From Streptomyces sp. NBC_01463 (GTDB lineage Bacteria > Actinomycetota > Actinomycetes > Streptomycetales > Streptomycetaceae), in assembly GCA_036227345.1 (NCBI GenBank), contig CP109468.1:7316001-7380000 (forward strand): 64,000 bases of DNA. The letters run 5' to 3'. This document shows positions 43,801 to 52,643 of this stretch, in pieces. The notes below the pieces were generated by a model. That model was not told the origin of the DNA, did not search any database, and saw nothing but the letters and a program-made list of their open reading frames with translations. A program made the translations under genes and the position numbers. Each line of letters opens with the position of its first letter. Positions within the stretch are counted from its first letter, which is position 1.

Positions 43801-46545
43801 ATGTCCCCGATCCCCCGCCGTACCGTCCTCAAGGCAGCCGCCGTCGCCGGCGCGGCCACTACCTTCTCCTGGGTGCTGAACGACACCGCCCAGCAGGCGG
43901 CCGCCGCCACCGGCAAGGCCGGCGAAGGCCCCGTCGAGATCAGCTGGCTGGAGGAGGAGGGTCTCGGCGCCGCGCCCGGCTCCACCTTCGGCGTCCCCTG
44001 GGCCAAGGGCCGCTTCCCCGCCGACCAGAGGTTCGCCCTGGCCACCGCCGACGGAAAGGACGTCCCCGTCCAGACCTGGGCCACCGCCAAATGGCCCGAC
44101 GGCTCCCTGAAGTGGACCGCCCACGCGGTCGGCCCCGAGGCGGCCGGCGCCAAGAAGTTCACCCTCACCACCGGCGAACCCGCCACCGCCGCCCACACGG
44201 TCACCGTCAAGAACAGCGGCGGCTCCATCACCGTCTCCACCGGCGTCATCACCGCGAAGATCGGCAAGACCGGCTCCTCGCTCGTCACCTCCCTCACCCG
44301 AGGCTCCACCGAAACAGCCAGGGACGGCCGGCTCGTCCTCATCCGCCAGGGCGAGATCGAGGACGGCGACCAGGGGCAGGAGAAGTACGAACGCTTCGAG
44401 AGCGCCATCTCCAGGGCCGAGGTTGAACAGAGCGGCCCCGTCCGCGCCGTGGTCCGCATCGACGGCAAGCACCGCCGGGGCAGCCGCTCCTGGCTGCCCT
44501 TCTCCGTCCGGCTGTACTTCTACGCCGGCGCCGAATCGTTCCGCATGATGCACACGATCACGTTCGACGGCACCCAGGAGCCCGGCAAGGCGAGCGGCGA
44601 CTTCATCCGCGGCCTCGGCGTCCGCTTCACCGTCCCGATGCGCGACGAGACGTACGACCGGCACATCCGCATCGGCGGCGACGAGAGCGGCATGCTCCGC
44701 GAGGCCGTCAAGGGCATCACCGGACTGCGCCGCGACCCCGGAGCGGCCGTCCAGGCCGCCCAGTTCGAGGGCACGAAGCTGCCCGACCCGGCGACCTGGG
44801 ACCAGCGCGTCACCACCCGCCTCCCGCTCATCCCCACCTGGGGCGACTACACCCTCAGCCAGCTCTCCGCCGACGGCTTCTCGCTGCGCAAGCGCACCAG
44901 GAAGGGCCACGGCTGGATCGCCGCGGGCGGCGGGCGGCGCGCCTCCGGCTTCGGCTACGTGGGCGGCGCGAGCGGCGGACTCTCCTTCGGACTGCGCGAC
45001 TTCTGGGAGAAGTTCCCCGCCCAGCTCGACATCCGGGGCGCCGACACCGACGCCGCCGAGGTCACCATCTGGCTCTGGTCGCCCGAGTCCGAGCCGATGG
45101 ACCTGCGGTTCTACCACGACGGCCTCGGCCAGGACACCTTCCCCGAACAGCTCGAAGGCCTCGAGATCACCTACGAGGACTACGAGCCCGGCTTCGGCAC
45201 GCCGTACGGCATCGCCCGCACCAGCGAACTCGTCTTCTGGGCCAACGACTCCACCCCCAGCGCCGAGGCCCTCGCCCAGCAGACCCGTACCGTGCGCACC
45301 CTCCCGCAGCTCGTCGCCCCGCCCTCCCAGCTCATCGGCGCGGGCGTCTTCGGCGGGCTCTTCTCCCCGGTCGACCGCTCCACGCCCGCGAAGGCGAAGA
45401 TCGAGGACCACCTGGACTTCCTGTTCACGTACTACAAGGACCAGGTCGAGATGCGCCGCTGGTACGGCTTCTGGGACTACGGCGACATCATGCACTCCTA
45501 CGACCCCGCCCGGCACCAGTGGCGCTACGACGTCGGCGGCTACGCCTGGGACAACTCCGAGCTCTCGCCCGACCTCTGGCTCTGGTACGCCTACCTGCGC
45601 TCCGGGCGCGCCGACATCTTCCGCTTCGCCGAGGCCATGACCCGCCACACCGGCGAGGTCGACGTCTACCACCTCGGCGACTGGGCCGGCCTCGGCACCC
45701 GTCACGGCGTCCAGCACTACGCCGACAGCGCCAAACAGCAGCGCATCGCCAACACCACCTACCGGCGCTTCTACTACTTCCTCACCGCGGACGAACGCGT
45801 CGGCGACCTGATGCGCGCCAACGTCGACTCCGACGAGACCTTCCTCGCCCTCGACCCGCTCCGCAAGATCCGCACCGAGCCCTACACCCCCGACCGGCAC
45901 GCCCTGTCCGTCGGCTTCGGCACCGACTGGAGCGGACTCGTCTCCGCCTGGCTCACCGAATGGGAGCGCGGCGGCCCGCAGGCCGAGAAGGCGAAGGCCC
46001 GGGTGCTCGGCACCATGGAGACGATCGCCGCCCAGCCCAACGGATTCGTCCAGGGCAGCGGCCTCTACGACCTGGACACCGGGAAGTTCGCCGTCGCCAC
46101 CGAACCCGTCGTCAGCGTCTCCCACCTGTCCGGCGTCTTCGGCCTCAACGAACTGTGCGCCGAACTCATCGGCCTGATCGACATGCCGGAGTTCAAGGAG
46201 GCGTACCTCGACTACTGCCGCTACTTCAACGCCACCAAGGCCGAACAGGCCGCCCGCTACGGCTCCAACTTCGGCAGCCTGATCCTCTTCCAGGGCCACT
46301 CCCGGATGGACGCGTACGCCGCCGTGCAGACGGGCGACGAGAAGCTCGCCGCCCGTGCCTGGGAGAAGTTCTACAACAGCGACGGCTACAAGGAATCCGC
46401 CCCCTGGAAGACCGAGAAGGTGAGCGGCCCGGTCACCACCGTCCCGGGCAGCGAGGCCAACTGGGTCTACACCAACGACACCGCGCTCTACGGGCTAGCC
46501 GCCATCGAGAACCTCGCCCTCGTCGGCGACCGCATGCCGGCCTGA
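43801..46545 (+). CDS. Tat-exported PL26-like exo-rhamnogalacturonan lyase
   Basis: A 914-residue secreted protein. The N terminus has a Tat signal (PRRTVLKAAAVAGAATTFSW). The length and the order of an N-terminal beta-rich part (to about 420), a middle part and an alpha-helical toroid (about 530-914, with RWYGFWDYGDIMHSYD, YAWDNSELSPDLWLWYAY and YHLGDWAGLGTRHGVQHY) resemble exo-rhamnogalacturonan lyases of polysaccharide lyase family 26. These cleave rhamnogalacturonan I from its end by beta-elimination. The ATG at 43801 has GGAG at good spacing. Assignment is by recall of the family, supported by the YesL/ABC/LacI context; another lyase or hydrolase family is possible. Confidence 0.75.
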   Translation: MSPIPRRTVLKAAAVAGAATTFSWVLNDTAQQAAAATGKAGEGPVEISWLEEEGLGAAPGSTFGVPWAKGRFPADQRFALATADGKDVPVQTWATAKWPDGSLKWTAHAVGPEAAGAKKFTLTTGEPATAAHTVTVKNSGGSITVSTGVITAKIGKTGSSLVTSLTRGSTETARDGRLVLIRQGEIEDGDQGQEKYERFESAISRAEVEQSGPVRAVVRIDGKHRRGSRSWLPFSVRLYFYAGAESFRMMHTITFDGTQEPGKASGDFIRGLGVRFTVPMRDETYDRHIRIGGDESGMLREAVKGITGLRRDPGAAVQAAQFEGTKLPDPATWDQRVTTRLPLIPTWGDYTLSQLSADGFSLRKRTRKGHGWIAAGGGRRASGFGYVGGASGGLSFGLRDFWEKFPAQLDIRGADTDAAEVTIWLWSPESEPMDLRFYHDGLGQDTFPEQLEGLEITYEDYEPGFGTPYGIARTSELVFWANDSTPSAEALAQQTRTVRTLPQLVAPPSQLIGAGVFGGLFSPVDRSTPAKAKIEDHLDFLFTYYKDQVEMRRWYGFWDYGDIMHSYDPARHQWRYDVGGYAWDNSELSPDLWLWYAYLRSGRADIFRFAEAMTRHTGEVDVYHLGDWAGLGTRHGVQHYADSAKQQRIANTTYRRFYYFLTADERVGDLMRANVDSDETFLALDPLRKIRTEPYTPDRHALSVGFGTDWSGLVSAWLTEWERGGPQAEKAKARVLGTMETIAAQPNGFVQGSGLYDLDTGKFAVATEPVVSVSHLSGVFGLNELCAELIGLIDMPEFKEAYLDYCRYFNATKAEQAARYGSNFGSLILFQGHSRMDAYAAVQTGDEKLAARAWEKFYNSDGYKESAPWKTEKVSGPVTTVPGSEANWVYTNDTALYGLAAIENLALVGDRMPA

Positions 46546-46581
46546 GGCCCCCGAGGGCGCCCCGGGCCGGCGCGCGGCACG

Positions 46582-49089
46582 TCACCGCATCCGGCCCAGG
46601 GCGTCCTTCAGCCGCCGCGCGTCACGCAGCCGCTTCTCGTACGTCGCGCCCACGGCCAGCAGCAGCACCCCGGCCAGCGCCGGCGCCACCCAGCGCGGCA
46701 TCGCACCCACCACCTGCACCACATACGGCGCCAGTTCGTGCAGCGCGTCCAGCGCCAGCACCGCACCGCCCAGCACCAGCAGCGCCTGGAGCCGCAGCCG
46801 CGCCCCCACCAGCGTGACCACCAGCGCCGCCACACCCAGCAGCAGTGGCCTCGGCCAGTGCGGATCGACCCAGGCGGCGAAGAGCGAAGGCACCAGCGTG
46901 ACCGCCAGACCCGCCCCGTACGCCGTCCACGAGGAGGCCGCGGGATCGCGGCGCCGGCGCAGCACACCGACCACCAGCGCCGGCACGGTCACGGGCAGGG
47001 TGTACGCCTCCGGGGAGGACACCCCGGACGCCGACAGCCGGACCCAGGACGCCAGGACGAACAGCGCCGTCGCCAGATACCCGGCCACCGGGCGCCGCTC
47101 CGGGCGCAGCGCCGTCGCCGCTGCCAGCACCCCGCACAGCGACAGCACCAGAGCGAGGAACGGCCGGTCGTCCAGAGCCATCAGGACGGCCGCCAGTCCC
47201 ACCGCGCCACCGGTCGCCTCGACCGGCACCGCCACCGCGCGCCCCTTCAGCCACGCCCCCAGTCCGGCCGTCAGCGCGGGGACGACGAGCAGCAGGGGGG
47301 CCGCCTCGTGCGCCGCCAGGTCCAACGACGCGCCGGCCGCCACGGCGAGCACCGCGGCACACACCACGGCCGCGCACGCCACCACCGCCTGCACGGTCAC
47401 CCATGCCGTGGAGCGCGACGGCCCCTGCGGCGCGTCCAGCGCCGCGGCTCCGCCGCCGAACACCAGCAGCAGCATCCCGAACACCGCGTACGTGACCGGC
47501 TCCGAGCCCAGCGACAGCAGGGCAACGCCCACCGCACCGACCGAGCCGCACAGCCACGCCGTCAGCGCCACACCCGTCCTGCCGCGGCGCAGCGCGCCCA
47601 CCGCGAGGGCGAGCACCCCCGCGGCCAGCACCGACTGCACCGAGACGGCCACCGGGTACGAGAAGTCCAGCGCGGGCGGCAGCACCGTCAGCCCCGCCCA
47701 GCCGAGCACCACGGCGCCCGCACCGGCGGCGCCCCGCCACGCGGAACCGGGGGAGAACACCGGCACCGCCCACCGCACCACGCGCTCCCACGACCGGTAC
47801 GCGGCCCCGAGCACCGCGGCCACCATCAGCAGCACCACCGGGGCCGCCACCATCTCCGGCCACGGCAGCCCCGTGGCCCCCAGCGCCCCGCGGACCCCCT
47901 CGTCCGGGGTCCCCGACCACACCCGGCCCAGCTGAGTCACCGGACCCACCAGCACCACGGCGACCGGGGCGGCCGAGAACAGCACCGACGCGGCCGTCAC
48001 CGCACCCGCGGCCCCCACCAGGCCCCGCCCCGCCGGACGCACCAGCGGAACCCGCGCCCCCAGCGGCAACAGCGCGCCGCAGACCAGATACACCGGCACC
48101 GCCCAGCCGCCGGACACCGCGGCGCCCGGGACCCCGCCCACCGCGGCGACGGCGGCAAGACCGGCCACCGCGCCACCGGCCACCGCGAGCGCCACCGGCG
48201 CCCGCCGGGCCCCGGCGAGAGGGATCACCGCACCGGCCAGCAGCAGCGCACCCGGCACCACCGCGTCCGCGGGCCCCTCGGCCGACAACGACAGCACCAG
48301 CGCCACCAGGAGCCCCGCACCACCGGTCACCCAGAGCCCCGCGCAGGCCGTGGCCCGGACCCCGACTCCCTTCCACCGCACGGCGATCGCACAGTCCAGC
48401 GCCGCCGTCGCCAGCAGCGCACCGGCGAACACCGACGCGTCCGCCTCCACCGCCCACGCCCACAGCACCAGCGGCAGCTGCGCGCCGGCCACGGCCAGCG
48501 GCAGCGGCAGCCGCAGCCGGTCCAGCAGCAGACCGTAGGCCGCCCAGAGCACCGCCAGCACGGCCGAGGCGCCCGCCGCGTACCCGAGCCCGTCGGTCTC
48601 CGGCAGGGCGACCCGGTGCAGGGCGTACGCGTCCAGGACCATCAGCACCGCGGCCAGCGCACCGATCGCCTCCGCCGTCGAGGACAGACCCCGCCGCAGC
48701 AGCATCGCCGGCGCCGACAGCGCCGCGACCGTCACGGCGGTCAGCACCGCGGAGCGCCCGCCGATCCCCATCTGACCCCAGCTGACCAGGGTGAACGCGA
48801 TCGCCGCGATCGTCAGCAGCAGACCGCCGAGGGTGAGCAGCACGTTCTGCGCACTCCGGGAGCGGACCGGGGGAGCGGGCGGCCCGAAGGGCGCCGAAGG
48901 AGCCGCGGCGCGGCCCGGAGGCGGCGGGAACGGCGGTGCGTACGGCGCGGCCGGCAGCGGGGCGGGCGCCTGCAGCACGCTCACCAGCCAGGCGCGACGG
49001 GTCAGGAGCTGGGACCGGCGCAGATCGAGCCGGGCGAGCTCACGGTCGAGGAGCGTCAGTTCCTCGGCGGGTGGCGGCACATGTTCCAT
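46582..49089 (-). CDS. Very large polytopic membrane protein
   Basis: An 835-residue protein. Residues 1-45 form a coiled-coil-like head (ELTLLDRELARLDLRRSQLL), residues 50-90 a Pro/Ala linker, and then more than twenty membrane helices alternate with very short loops to the end (for example NVLLTLGGLLLTIAAIAFTL). Composition is extreme (Ala, Val, Leu, Gly). It resembles the large actinobacterial integral membrane proteins with a DUF2157-like opening. No transport or catalytic motif is visible. ATG at 49089 chosen because it begins the conserved-looking head; no good ribosome site is seen. Convergent with the lyase gene. Confidence 0.75.
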   Translation of the reverse strand: MEHVPPPAEELTLLDRELARLDLRRSQLLTRRAWLVSVLQAPAPLPAAPYAPPFPPPPGRAAAPSAPFGPPAPPVRSRSAQNVLLTLGGLLLTIAAIAFTLVSWGQMGIGGRSAVLTAVTVAALSAPAMLLRRGLSSTAEAIGALAAVLMVLDAYALHRVALPETDGLGYAAGASAVLAVLWAAYGLLLDRLRLPLPLAVAGAQLPLVLWAWAVEADASVFAGALLATAALDCAIAVRWKGVGVRATACAGLWVTGGAGLLVALVLSLSAEGPADAVVPGALLLAGAVIPLAGARRAPVALAVAGGAVAGLAAVAAVGGVPGAAVSGGWAVPVYLVCGALLPLGARVPLVRPAGRGLVGAAGAVTAASVLFSAAPVAVVLVGPVTQLGRVWSGTPDEGVRGALGATGLPWPEMVAAPVVLLMVAAVLGAAYRSWERVVRWAVPVFSPGSAWRGAAGAGAVVLGWAGLTVLPPALDFSYPVAVSVQSVLAAGVLALAVGALRRGRTGVALTAWLCGSVGAVGVALLSLGSEPVTYAVFGMLLLVFGGGAAALDAPQGPSRSTAWVTVQAVVACAAVVCAAVLAVAAGASLDLAAHEAAPLLLVVPALTAGLGAWLKGRAVAVPVEATGGAVGLAAVLMALDDRPFLALVLSLCGVLAAATALRPERRPVAGYLATALFVLASWVRLSASGVSSPEAYTLPVTVPALVVGVLRRRRDPAASSWTAYGAGLAVTLVPSLFAAWVDPHWPRPLLLGVAALVVTLVGARLRLQALLVLGGAVLALDALHELAPYVVQVVGAMPRWVAPALAGVLLLAVGATYEKRLRDARRLKDALGRMR

Positions 49090-49172
49090 GGACGCGAGTG
49101 TGGCGCGGGCCACGCCGGCGGACATGCGCACGGGTACTCAGTTGCCCGGCTGAGTATGCGCATCCTGGAACC

Positions 49173-49619
49173 ATGGACTGGACGCACTACCGATTCGTGA
49201 GCACCTGGCACCTGCCCGCCCCGCCCGGCGCCGTCTACGCCCACCTCGAACGCGTCGAGCTCTACCCCCAGTGGTGGCCGCAGGTCCGCGAGGTCGTCCC
49301 CGTGGACGACACCACCGGCACCACCCGGATCCGCTCCCTCCTCCCGTACGACCTGGTCGTGACCGCGCGCGAACGCCGCCGCGACGCACCGGCGGGTGTC
49401 CTCGAAGTGACCCTCAGCGGTGACATCGAGGGCTGGGCACGCTGGACCGTCACCCCGCACGGCACCGGCACCCGCGCCACGTACGAGCAGGAGGTCGAGG
49501 TGCGCCGGCGGCTGCTGCGGGTCCTCGCGGTGCCGGGACGCGCCGCCTTCCGGGCCAACCACGCGCTGATGATGCGGGCCGGACGACGCGGTCTCGCGGC
49601 TCGGCTGGAAGCGGTTTGA
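49173..49619 (+). CDS. SRPBCC (polyketide cyclase/START-like) protein
   Basis: A 148-residue helix-grip protein. It starts MDWTHYRFVSTWHLPAPPGA, with VYAHLERVELYPQWWPQVRE, the common SRPBCC opening, followed by a run of beta strands (TRIRSLLPYDLVVTARERR, GWARWTVTPHGTGTRATYEQ) and a long C-terminal helix. Such proteins bind hydrophobic ligands. There is no catalytic signature and no biosynthetic gene cluster nearby. Divergent from the large membrane protein gene and followed by tRNA-Val. Confidence 0.85.
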   Translation: MDWTHYRFVSTWHLPAPPGAVYAHLERVELYPQWWPQVREVVPVDDTTGTTRIRSLLPYDLVVTARERRRDAPAGVLEVTLSGDIEGWARWTVTPHGTGTRATYEQEVEVRRRLLRVLAVPGRAAFRANHALMMRAGRRGLAARLEAV

Positions 49620-49658
49620 ACCACACCCGCCGAGCCCTGTATGGTTCAACCCGTTCCC

Positions 49659-49730
49659 GGGCGATTAGCTCAGTGGGAGAGCGCTTCGTTCACACCGAAG
49701 AGGTCACTGGTTCGAACCCAGTATCGCCCA
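49659..49730 (+). tRNA. tRNA-Val (CAC), second copy
   Basis: Identical to the gene at 39694 (anticodon loop ttcacac). The flanks differ outside an 81-base shared block (49656-49736), so this is a second locus, not a local tandem copy. Confidence 0.95.
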
Positions 49731-49737
49731 CCCCGGG

Positions 49738-49776
49738 AGAGGCCGGTCCGTCAGCACCACCGACGGACCGGCCTCT
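49738..49776. terminator. Terminator after the second tRNA-Val (CAC)
   Basis: Perfect 15-bp stem (49738-49752 with 49762-49776) and a 9-base loop. It also lies just after the end of the convergent exonuclease gene. Confidence 0.75.
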
Positions 49777-49794
49777 GCGTGTCCGGGGACCGGT

Positions 49795-50520
49795 TCACGC
49801 CGCGGCGCGCAGTTCCGGACGCAGCGGCCACGCCGGATCCACCGTCTCCGGCGTCCCGCTCCTGGCGAACCAGGCCTGCAGACCACGCGCCTGGGCGGCA
49901 TGCCACACCGCCTGGCGCGTGTGCAGCTCGGCCGGTGTCAGCCGCTCCAGACGAGTGGCGAACCGCCGCCCCACCGCCCGGACCAGCTCCAGCGACGCCG
50001 CCGCGTCGGCCGCCGCGTCATGCGCGCCGTCCAGCACCACCCCGTACAGCTCACAGAGATCCGTGAGCGTGCGCCGGCCCTTGCGGTAGCGGTCCAGATG
50101 CTTGTCGAGCACCCGCGGATCCAGCACGCACAGCGAGGCGCTCTCCAGATAGCCGCCGAGCGACGACGCCCGGTGCCGCCTCAGCTCCCGGTCCAGCAGC
50201 GTCAGATCGAACGGCGCGTTCATCACGACCAGCGGCCGGCCCGCGGCGCTCTGCTCCGCCAGGGCCCTGGCCATCTCCTCCACCACCGGCGCGGGCCACC
50301 GCCCGTTGCGCTGGAGGTGGTCGTCCGTCAGACCGTGGATCTCCGTCGCCCCCACGGGCACCGGAACCCCCGGATTCACCAGCCAGCGGGTGGTGCGCAT
50401 CCGCCCGCCCGCACTGTCCTGGACGACGAGGGCGGCCGAAACGATCCGGTCCTCCTCGACGTCCACTCCCGTCGTCTCGGTGTCGAAAGCGGCCAGCGGC
50501 CCCTCGTACCAATGAGTCAT
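49795..50520 (-). CDS. DEDDh 3'-5' exonuclease (DNA polymerase III epsilon-like)
   Basis: A 241-residue exonuclease. Exo I is AFDTETTGVD (D13, E15), Exo II lies in VVMNAPFDLTLLDREL, and Exo III is AHDAAADAAASLEL, giving the catalytic D-E-D-D with histidine five residues before the last aspartate. No polymerase-binding C terminus is obvious, so it is a stand-alone epsilon-like enzyme for DNA or RNA trimming rather than the replicative proofreader. ATG at 50520. Divergent from the DUF4365 gene. Confidence 0.9.
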   Translation of the reverse strand: MTHWYEGPLAAFDTETTGVDVEEDRIVSAALVVQDSAGGRMRTTRWLVNPGVPVPVGATEIHGLTDDHLQRNGRWPAPVVEEMARALAEQSAAGRPLVVMNAPFDLTLLDRELRRHRASSLGGYLESASLCVLDPRVLDKHLDRYRKGRRTLTDLCELYGVVLDGAHDAAADAAASLELVRAVGRRFATRLERLTPAELHTRQAVWHAAQARGLQAWFARSGTPETVDPAWPLRPELRAAA

Positions 50521-50710
50521 CCCCGAACTCCTCGCGCCCGAGCGGCAGATGGTGTGATTCCTCTGCCCGGTTCGGTGATACCCGCACCCTTTGCCTGATA
50601 CGCCGTTTGCGGGACGCTCCCTGCGGTGACAACACAGGTGACGGGGCCGGAAGTTGAGATACCTCCGCCTCCGGCAACCCATCGGCACAGCCCGGAAGGC
50701 ATACGGAGCC

Positions 50711-51277
50711 ATGGCGCTCGCGCAGCCCGACCCGAGTGGGCTGCTGCCCCAGCGGACCTCACCGCTGCGCGGCGCACTCGCCACCACCGCCTGCATGGAG
50801 ACCCTCCAGGTGGGCTACTTGCACGCGGTCGCGGCCGCGGCGGGGTGCTCCCTGTCGCAGCCCTTCCCCGACAACGGCATCGACTGGCACGTCAGCCACG
50901 GCGCCCCCGGCCACGTCGTCGACGACGAGGTGACCATCAAGGTCCAGCTGAAGTGCACCTATCAGATACAACCCCGGCCGCCCGGACCGACGTTCGCCTT
51001 CACGCTCGACAACGCGCACCTGGTGAAGCTCGCCCGGACCCCCGTGTCGGTGCACAAGATCCTGGTCGTGATGCTCGTGCCGCGCAGCCAGGACGACTGG
51101 CTGCGGGCCGGACACGACCGCCTCGACCTGCGGCACTGCTGTTACTGGACCAACCTGGCCGGCCACGCCGTGACCGGCCGGCACCGGACCACCGTGCGGA
51201 TCCCGACCTCGCGCATCTTCGACGACCGAGCGCTCTGCGAGATCATGACCCGTGTCGGGGCGGGAGGGAGACCCTGA
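50711..51277 (+). CDS. DUF4365 (PD-(D/E)XK-like) protein
   Basis: A 188-residue cytoplasmic protein. It fits the nuclease-like core of DUF4365: E30 in ACMETLQVGYLHAV, D58 in DNGIDWHV, and Q79-L-K81 in VTIKVQLKCT, i.e. the E ... D ... (E/Q)-x-K pattern of PD-(D/E)XK enzymes. The ATG at 50711 has ACGGAG upstream. The TGA overlaps the next ATG by one base (TGATG), coupling it to a 420-residue partner of unknown function. A role in DNA processing or defence is possible; activity is not shown. Confidence 0.7.
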   Translation: MALAQPDPSGLLPQRTSPLRGALATTACMETLQVGYLHAVAAAAGCSLSQPFPDNGIDWHVSHGAPGHVVDDEVTIKVQLKCTYQIQPRPPGPTFAFTLDNAHLVKLARTPVSVHKILVVMLVPRSQDDWLRAGHDRLDLRHCCYWTNLAGHAVTGRHRTTVRIPTSRIFDDRALCEIMTRVGAGGRP

Positions 51278-52539
51278 TGCACCGGCCGATGGACGACCAC
51301 TTCGACGGAGCGTTCCCGTCAGCCATCCGACCCCACCCCACCGAGCCGCTCGGCCCCTGGCCCGCCGGCGCACCGTCCGGCGGCCTCCCCGACCCGGCCC
51401 GGGTCGACCCCGCCGTACTCGGCGCGCTGCTCGCCCGGCACGGCTGGCGGCGGCGCGGCGGCGCCACCGGCCGCTACAGCCGCTGGACCCCGCCCGGACC
51501 GCCCGCACCGCCCGGCGGCTCCACCAGCCTGCTCGTACCCGACACCGCGGGGTTCCCCGACAGCGAGGACCTGCTGGCCGAGGCCCTCACCGCGCTCGCC
51601 CGCAGCGCCGCACCCTCCGCCCGCGGCGTCCTGGTCTCCCTCGCCGTCCCCAGTGACGAGATCCGCTGGTGGCGCGAGGTGCCCGAACCGGCCGCCGGCG
51701 CCGCCAGCTGGACCGGAGCGGAACACCTGCACGGCGCCGCCCGGCAGATCCTGCTCGCCGGAGCGCTCGCCGTCCGGGGGCGGGCCGGCTACCACGGCGC
51801 CCGCCACCGCAGGCGCGCCCTCGCGACGCTCGGTTCCGTCCTCATCGGGCCCGCGCCCGGCGGCCGCGAGCTCACCGCGTTCGTGCCCGCCGAGACGGGC
51901 CGCCCCCTCACCGTGCGCCTCTACCACGCCCTGCACGCCACCCGGGAAGCCGTCGACTACCAACGGGCCACCGGCGGCATGGATGCCTTCGACACCGCCG
52001 TCGAGGCGGGCGTCTGCCGCGAACTGACCGAGGCCGTCATCGCGCTCGTCCGGGGCTCCGAGGGCGCCGGGATCGCCCTGGAGTGGGCGCCGGCCGCGGG
52101 CACCCCCGACGGCTGCCCGGTGCGCCCCGAACCGGTCGAGTTCTCACCGGGCGACCTGCCCGCCCTGCGCCGGGCGGGTGCCCGCTACCTCAGGGACGAG
52201 CCCGCGGTGCCGGTACGGATCACCGGAGCCGTCGTCCGGATGCGCCGCGCGGGGCCGCGCGGACCCGGCATCGTGCGGCTGCGGGTACTGGCGGGCGCGG
52301 AGGTGCCGCACGTACGGCTGGAGCTCGACGAGGAGGCCTACCGGATCGCGGGCCAGGCCCACCTCGTGGGGCTGCCCGTCCGGGTCGAGGGCCGGCTGGA
52401 GAGCCGCGGCGGCTTCAGGCGGCTGACCAGGGCCTCACAGGTGGTTCCGGTGCAGGTCGACGACGAGGAGCGGGACCGGCTGATGAAGTCGCTCCAGGAG
52501 AACGTCGACTATTTCGAGGAGGCGTGCACGGGGGAGTAG
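51277..52539 (+). CDS. Unknown protein coupled to DUF4365
   Basis: A 420-residue protein that I do not recognise. Three parts are visible: a Pro-rich head (1-85); a middle globular part (about 85-300) with [40 protein letters not shown] and a helical [20 protein letters not shown]; and a C-terminal beta-rich part (about 310-400: [54 protein letters not shown]) that resembles an OB-like barrel. There is no signal or membrane segment. Start ATG 51277 with GGGAGG upstream, sharing an A with the DUF4365 stop. Confidence 0.65.
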   Translation: MHRPMDDHFDGAFPSAIRPHPTEPLGPWPAGAPSGGLPDPARVDPAVLGALLARHGWRRRGGATGRYSRWTPPGPPAPPGGSTSLLVPDTAGFPDSEDLLAEALTALARSAAPSARGVLVSLAVPSDEIRWWREVPEPAAGAASWTGAEHLHGAARQILLAGALAVRGRAGYHGARHRRRALATLGSVLIGPAPGGRELTAFVPAETGRPLTVRLYHALHATREAVDYQRATGGMDAFDTAVEAGVCRELTEAVIALVRGSEGAGIALEWAPAAGTPDGCPVRPEPVEFSPGDLPALRRAGARYLRDEPAVPVRITGAVVRMRRAGPRGPGIVRLRVLAGAEVPHVRLELDEEAYRIAGQAHLVGLPVRVEGRLESRGGFRRLTRASQVVPVQVDDEERDRLMKSLQENVDYFEEACTGE

Positions 52540-52643
52540 CGGGGCGCGGGCCGCCCATTTCGCTAACGGGGCCGTCGGCTCGGTACGATTCCCCTTGCGT
52601 ACGCCATGGGAATGCGGCGCACCCCCTGAGTCAGGAGAGACCG

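Noticed and set aside
52606..52629. Seven-codon ORF (MGMRRTP) just before thrS
   Set aside because: Only one Thr codon and no following terminator-like structure, so it does not look like a threonine attenuator.
52540..52643. T-box riboswitch before thrS
   Set aside because: The 104-bp gap is too short and lacks the T-box core sequence.
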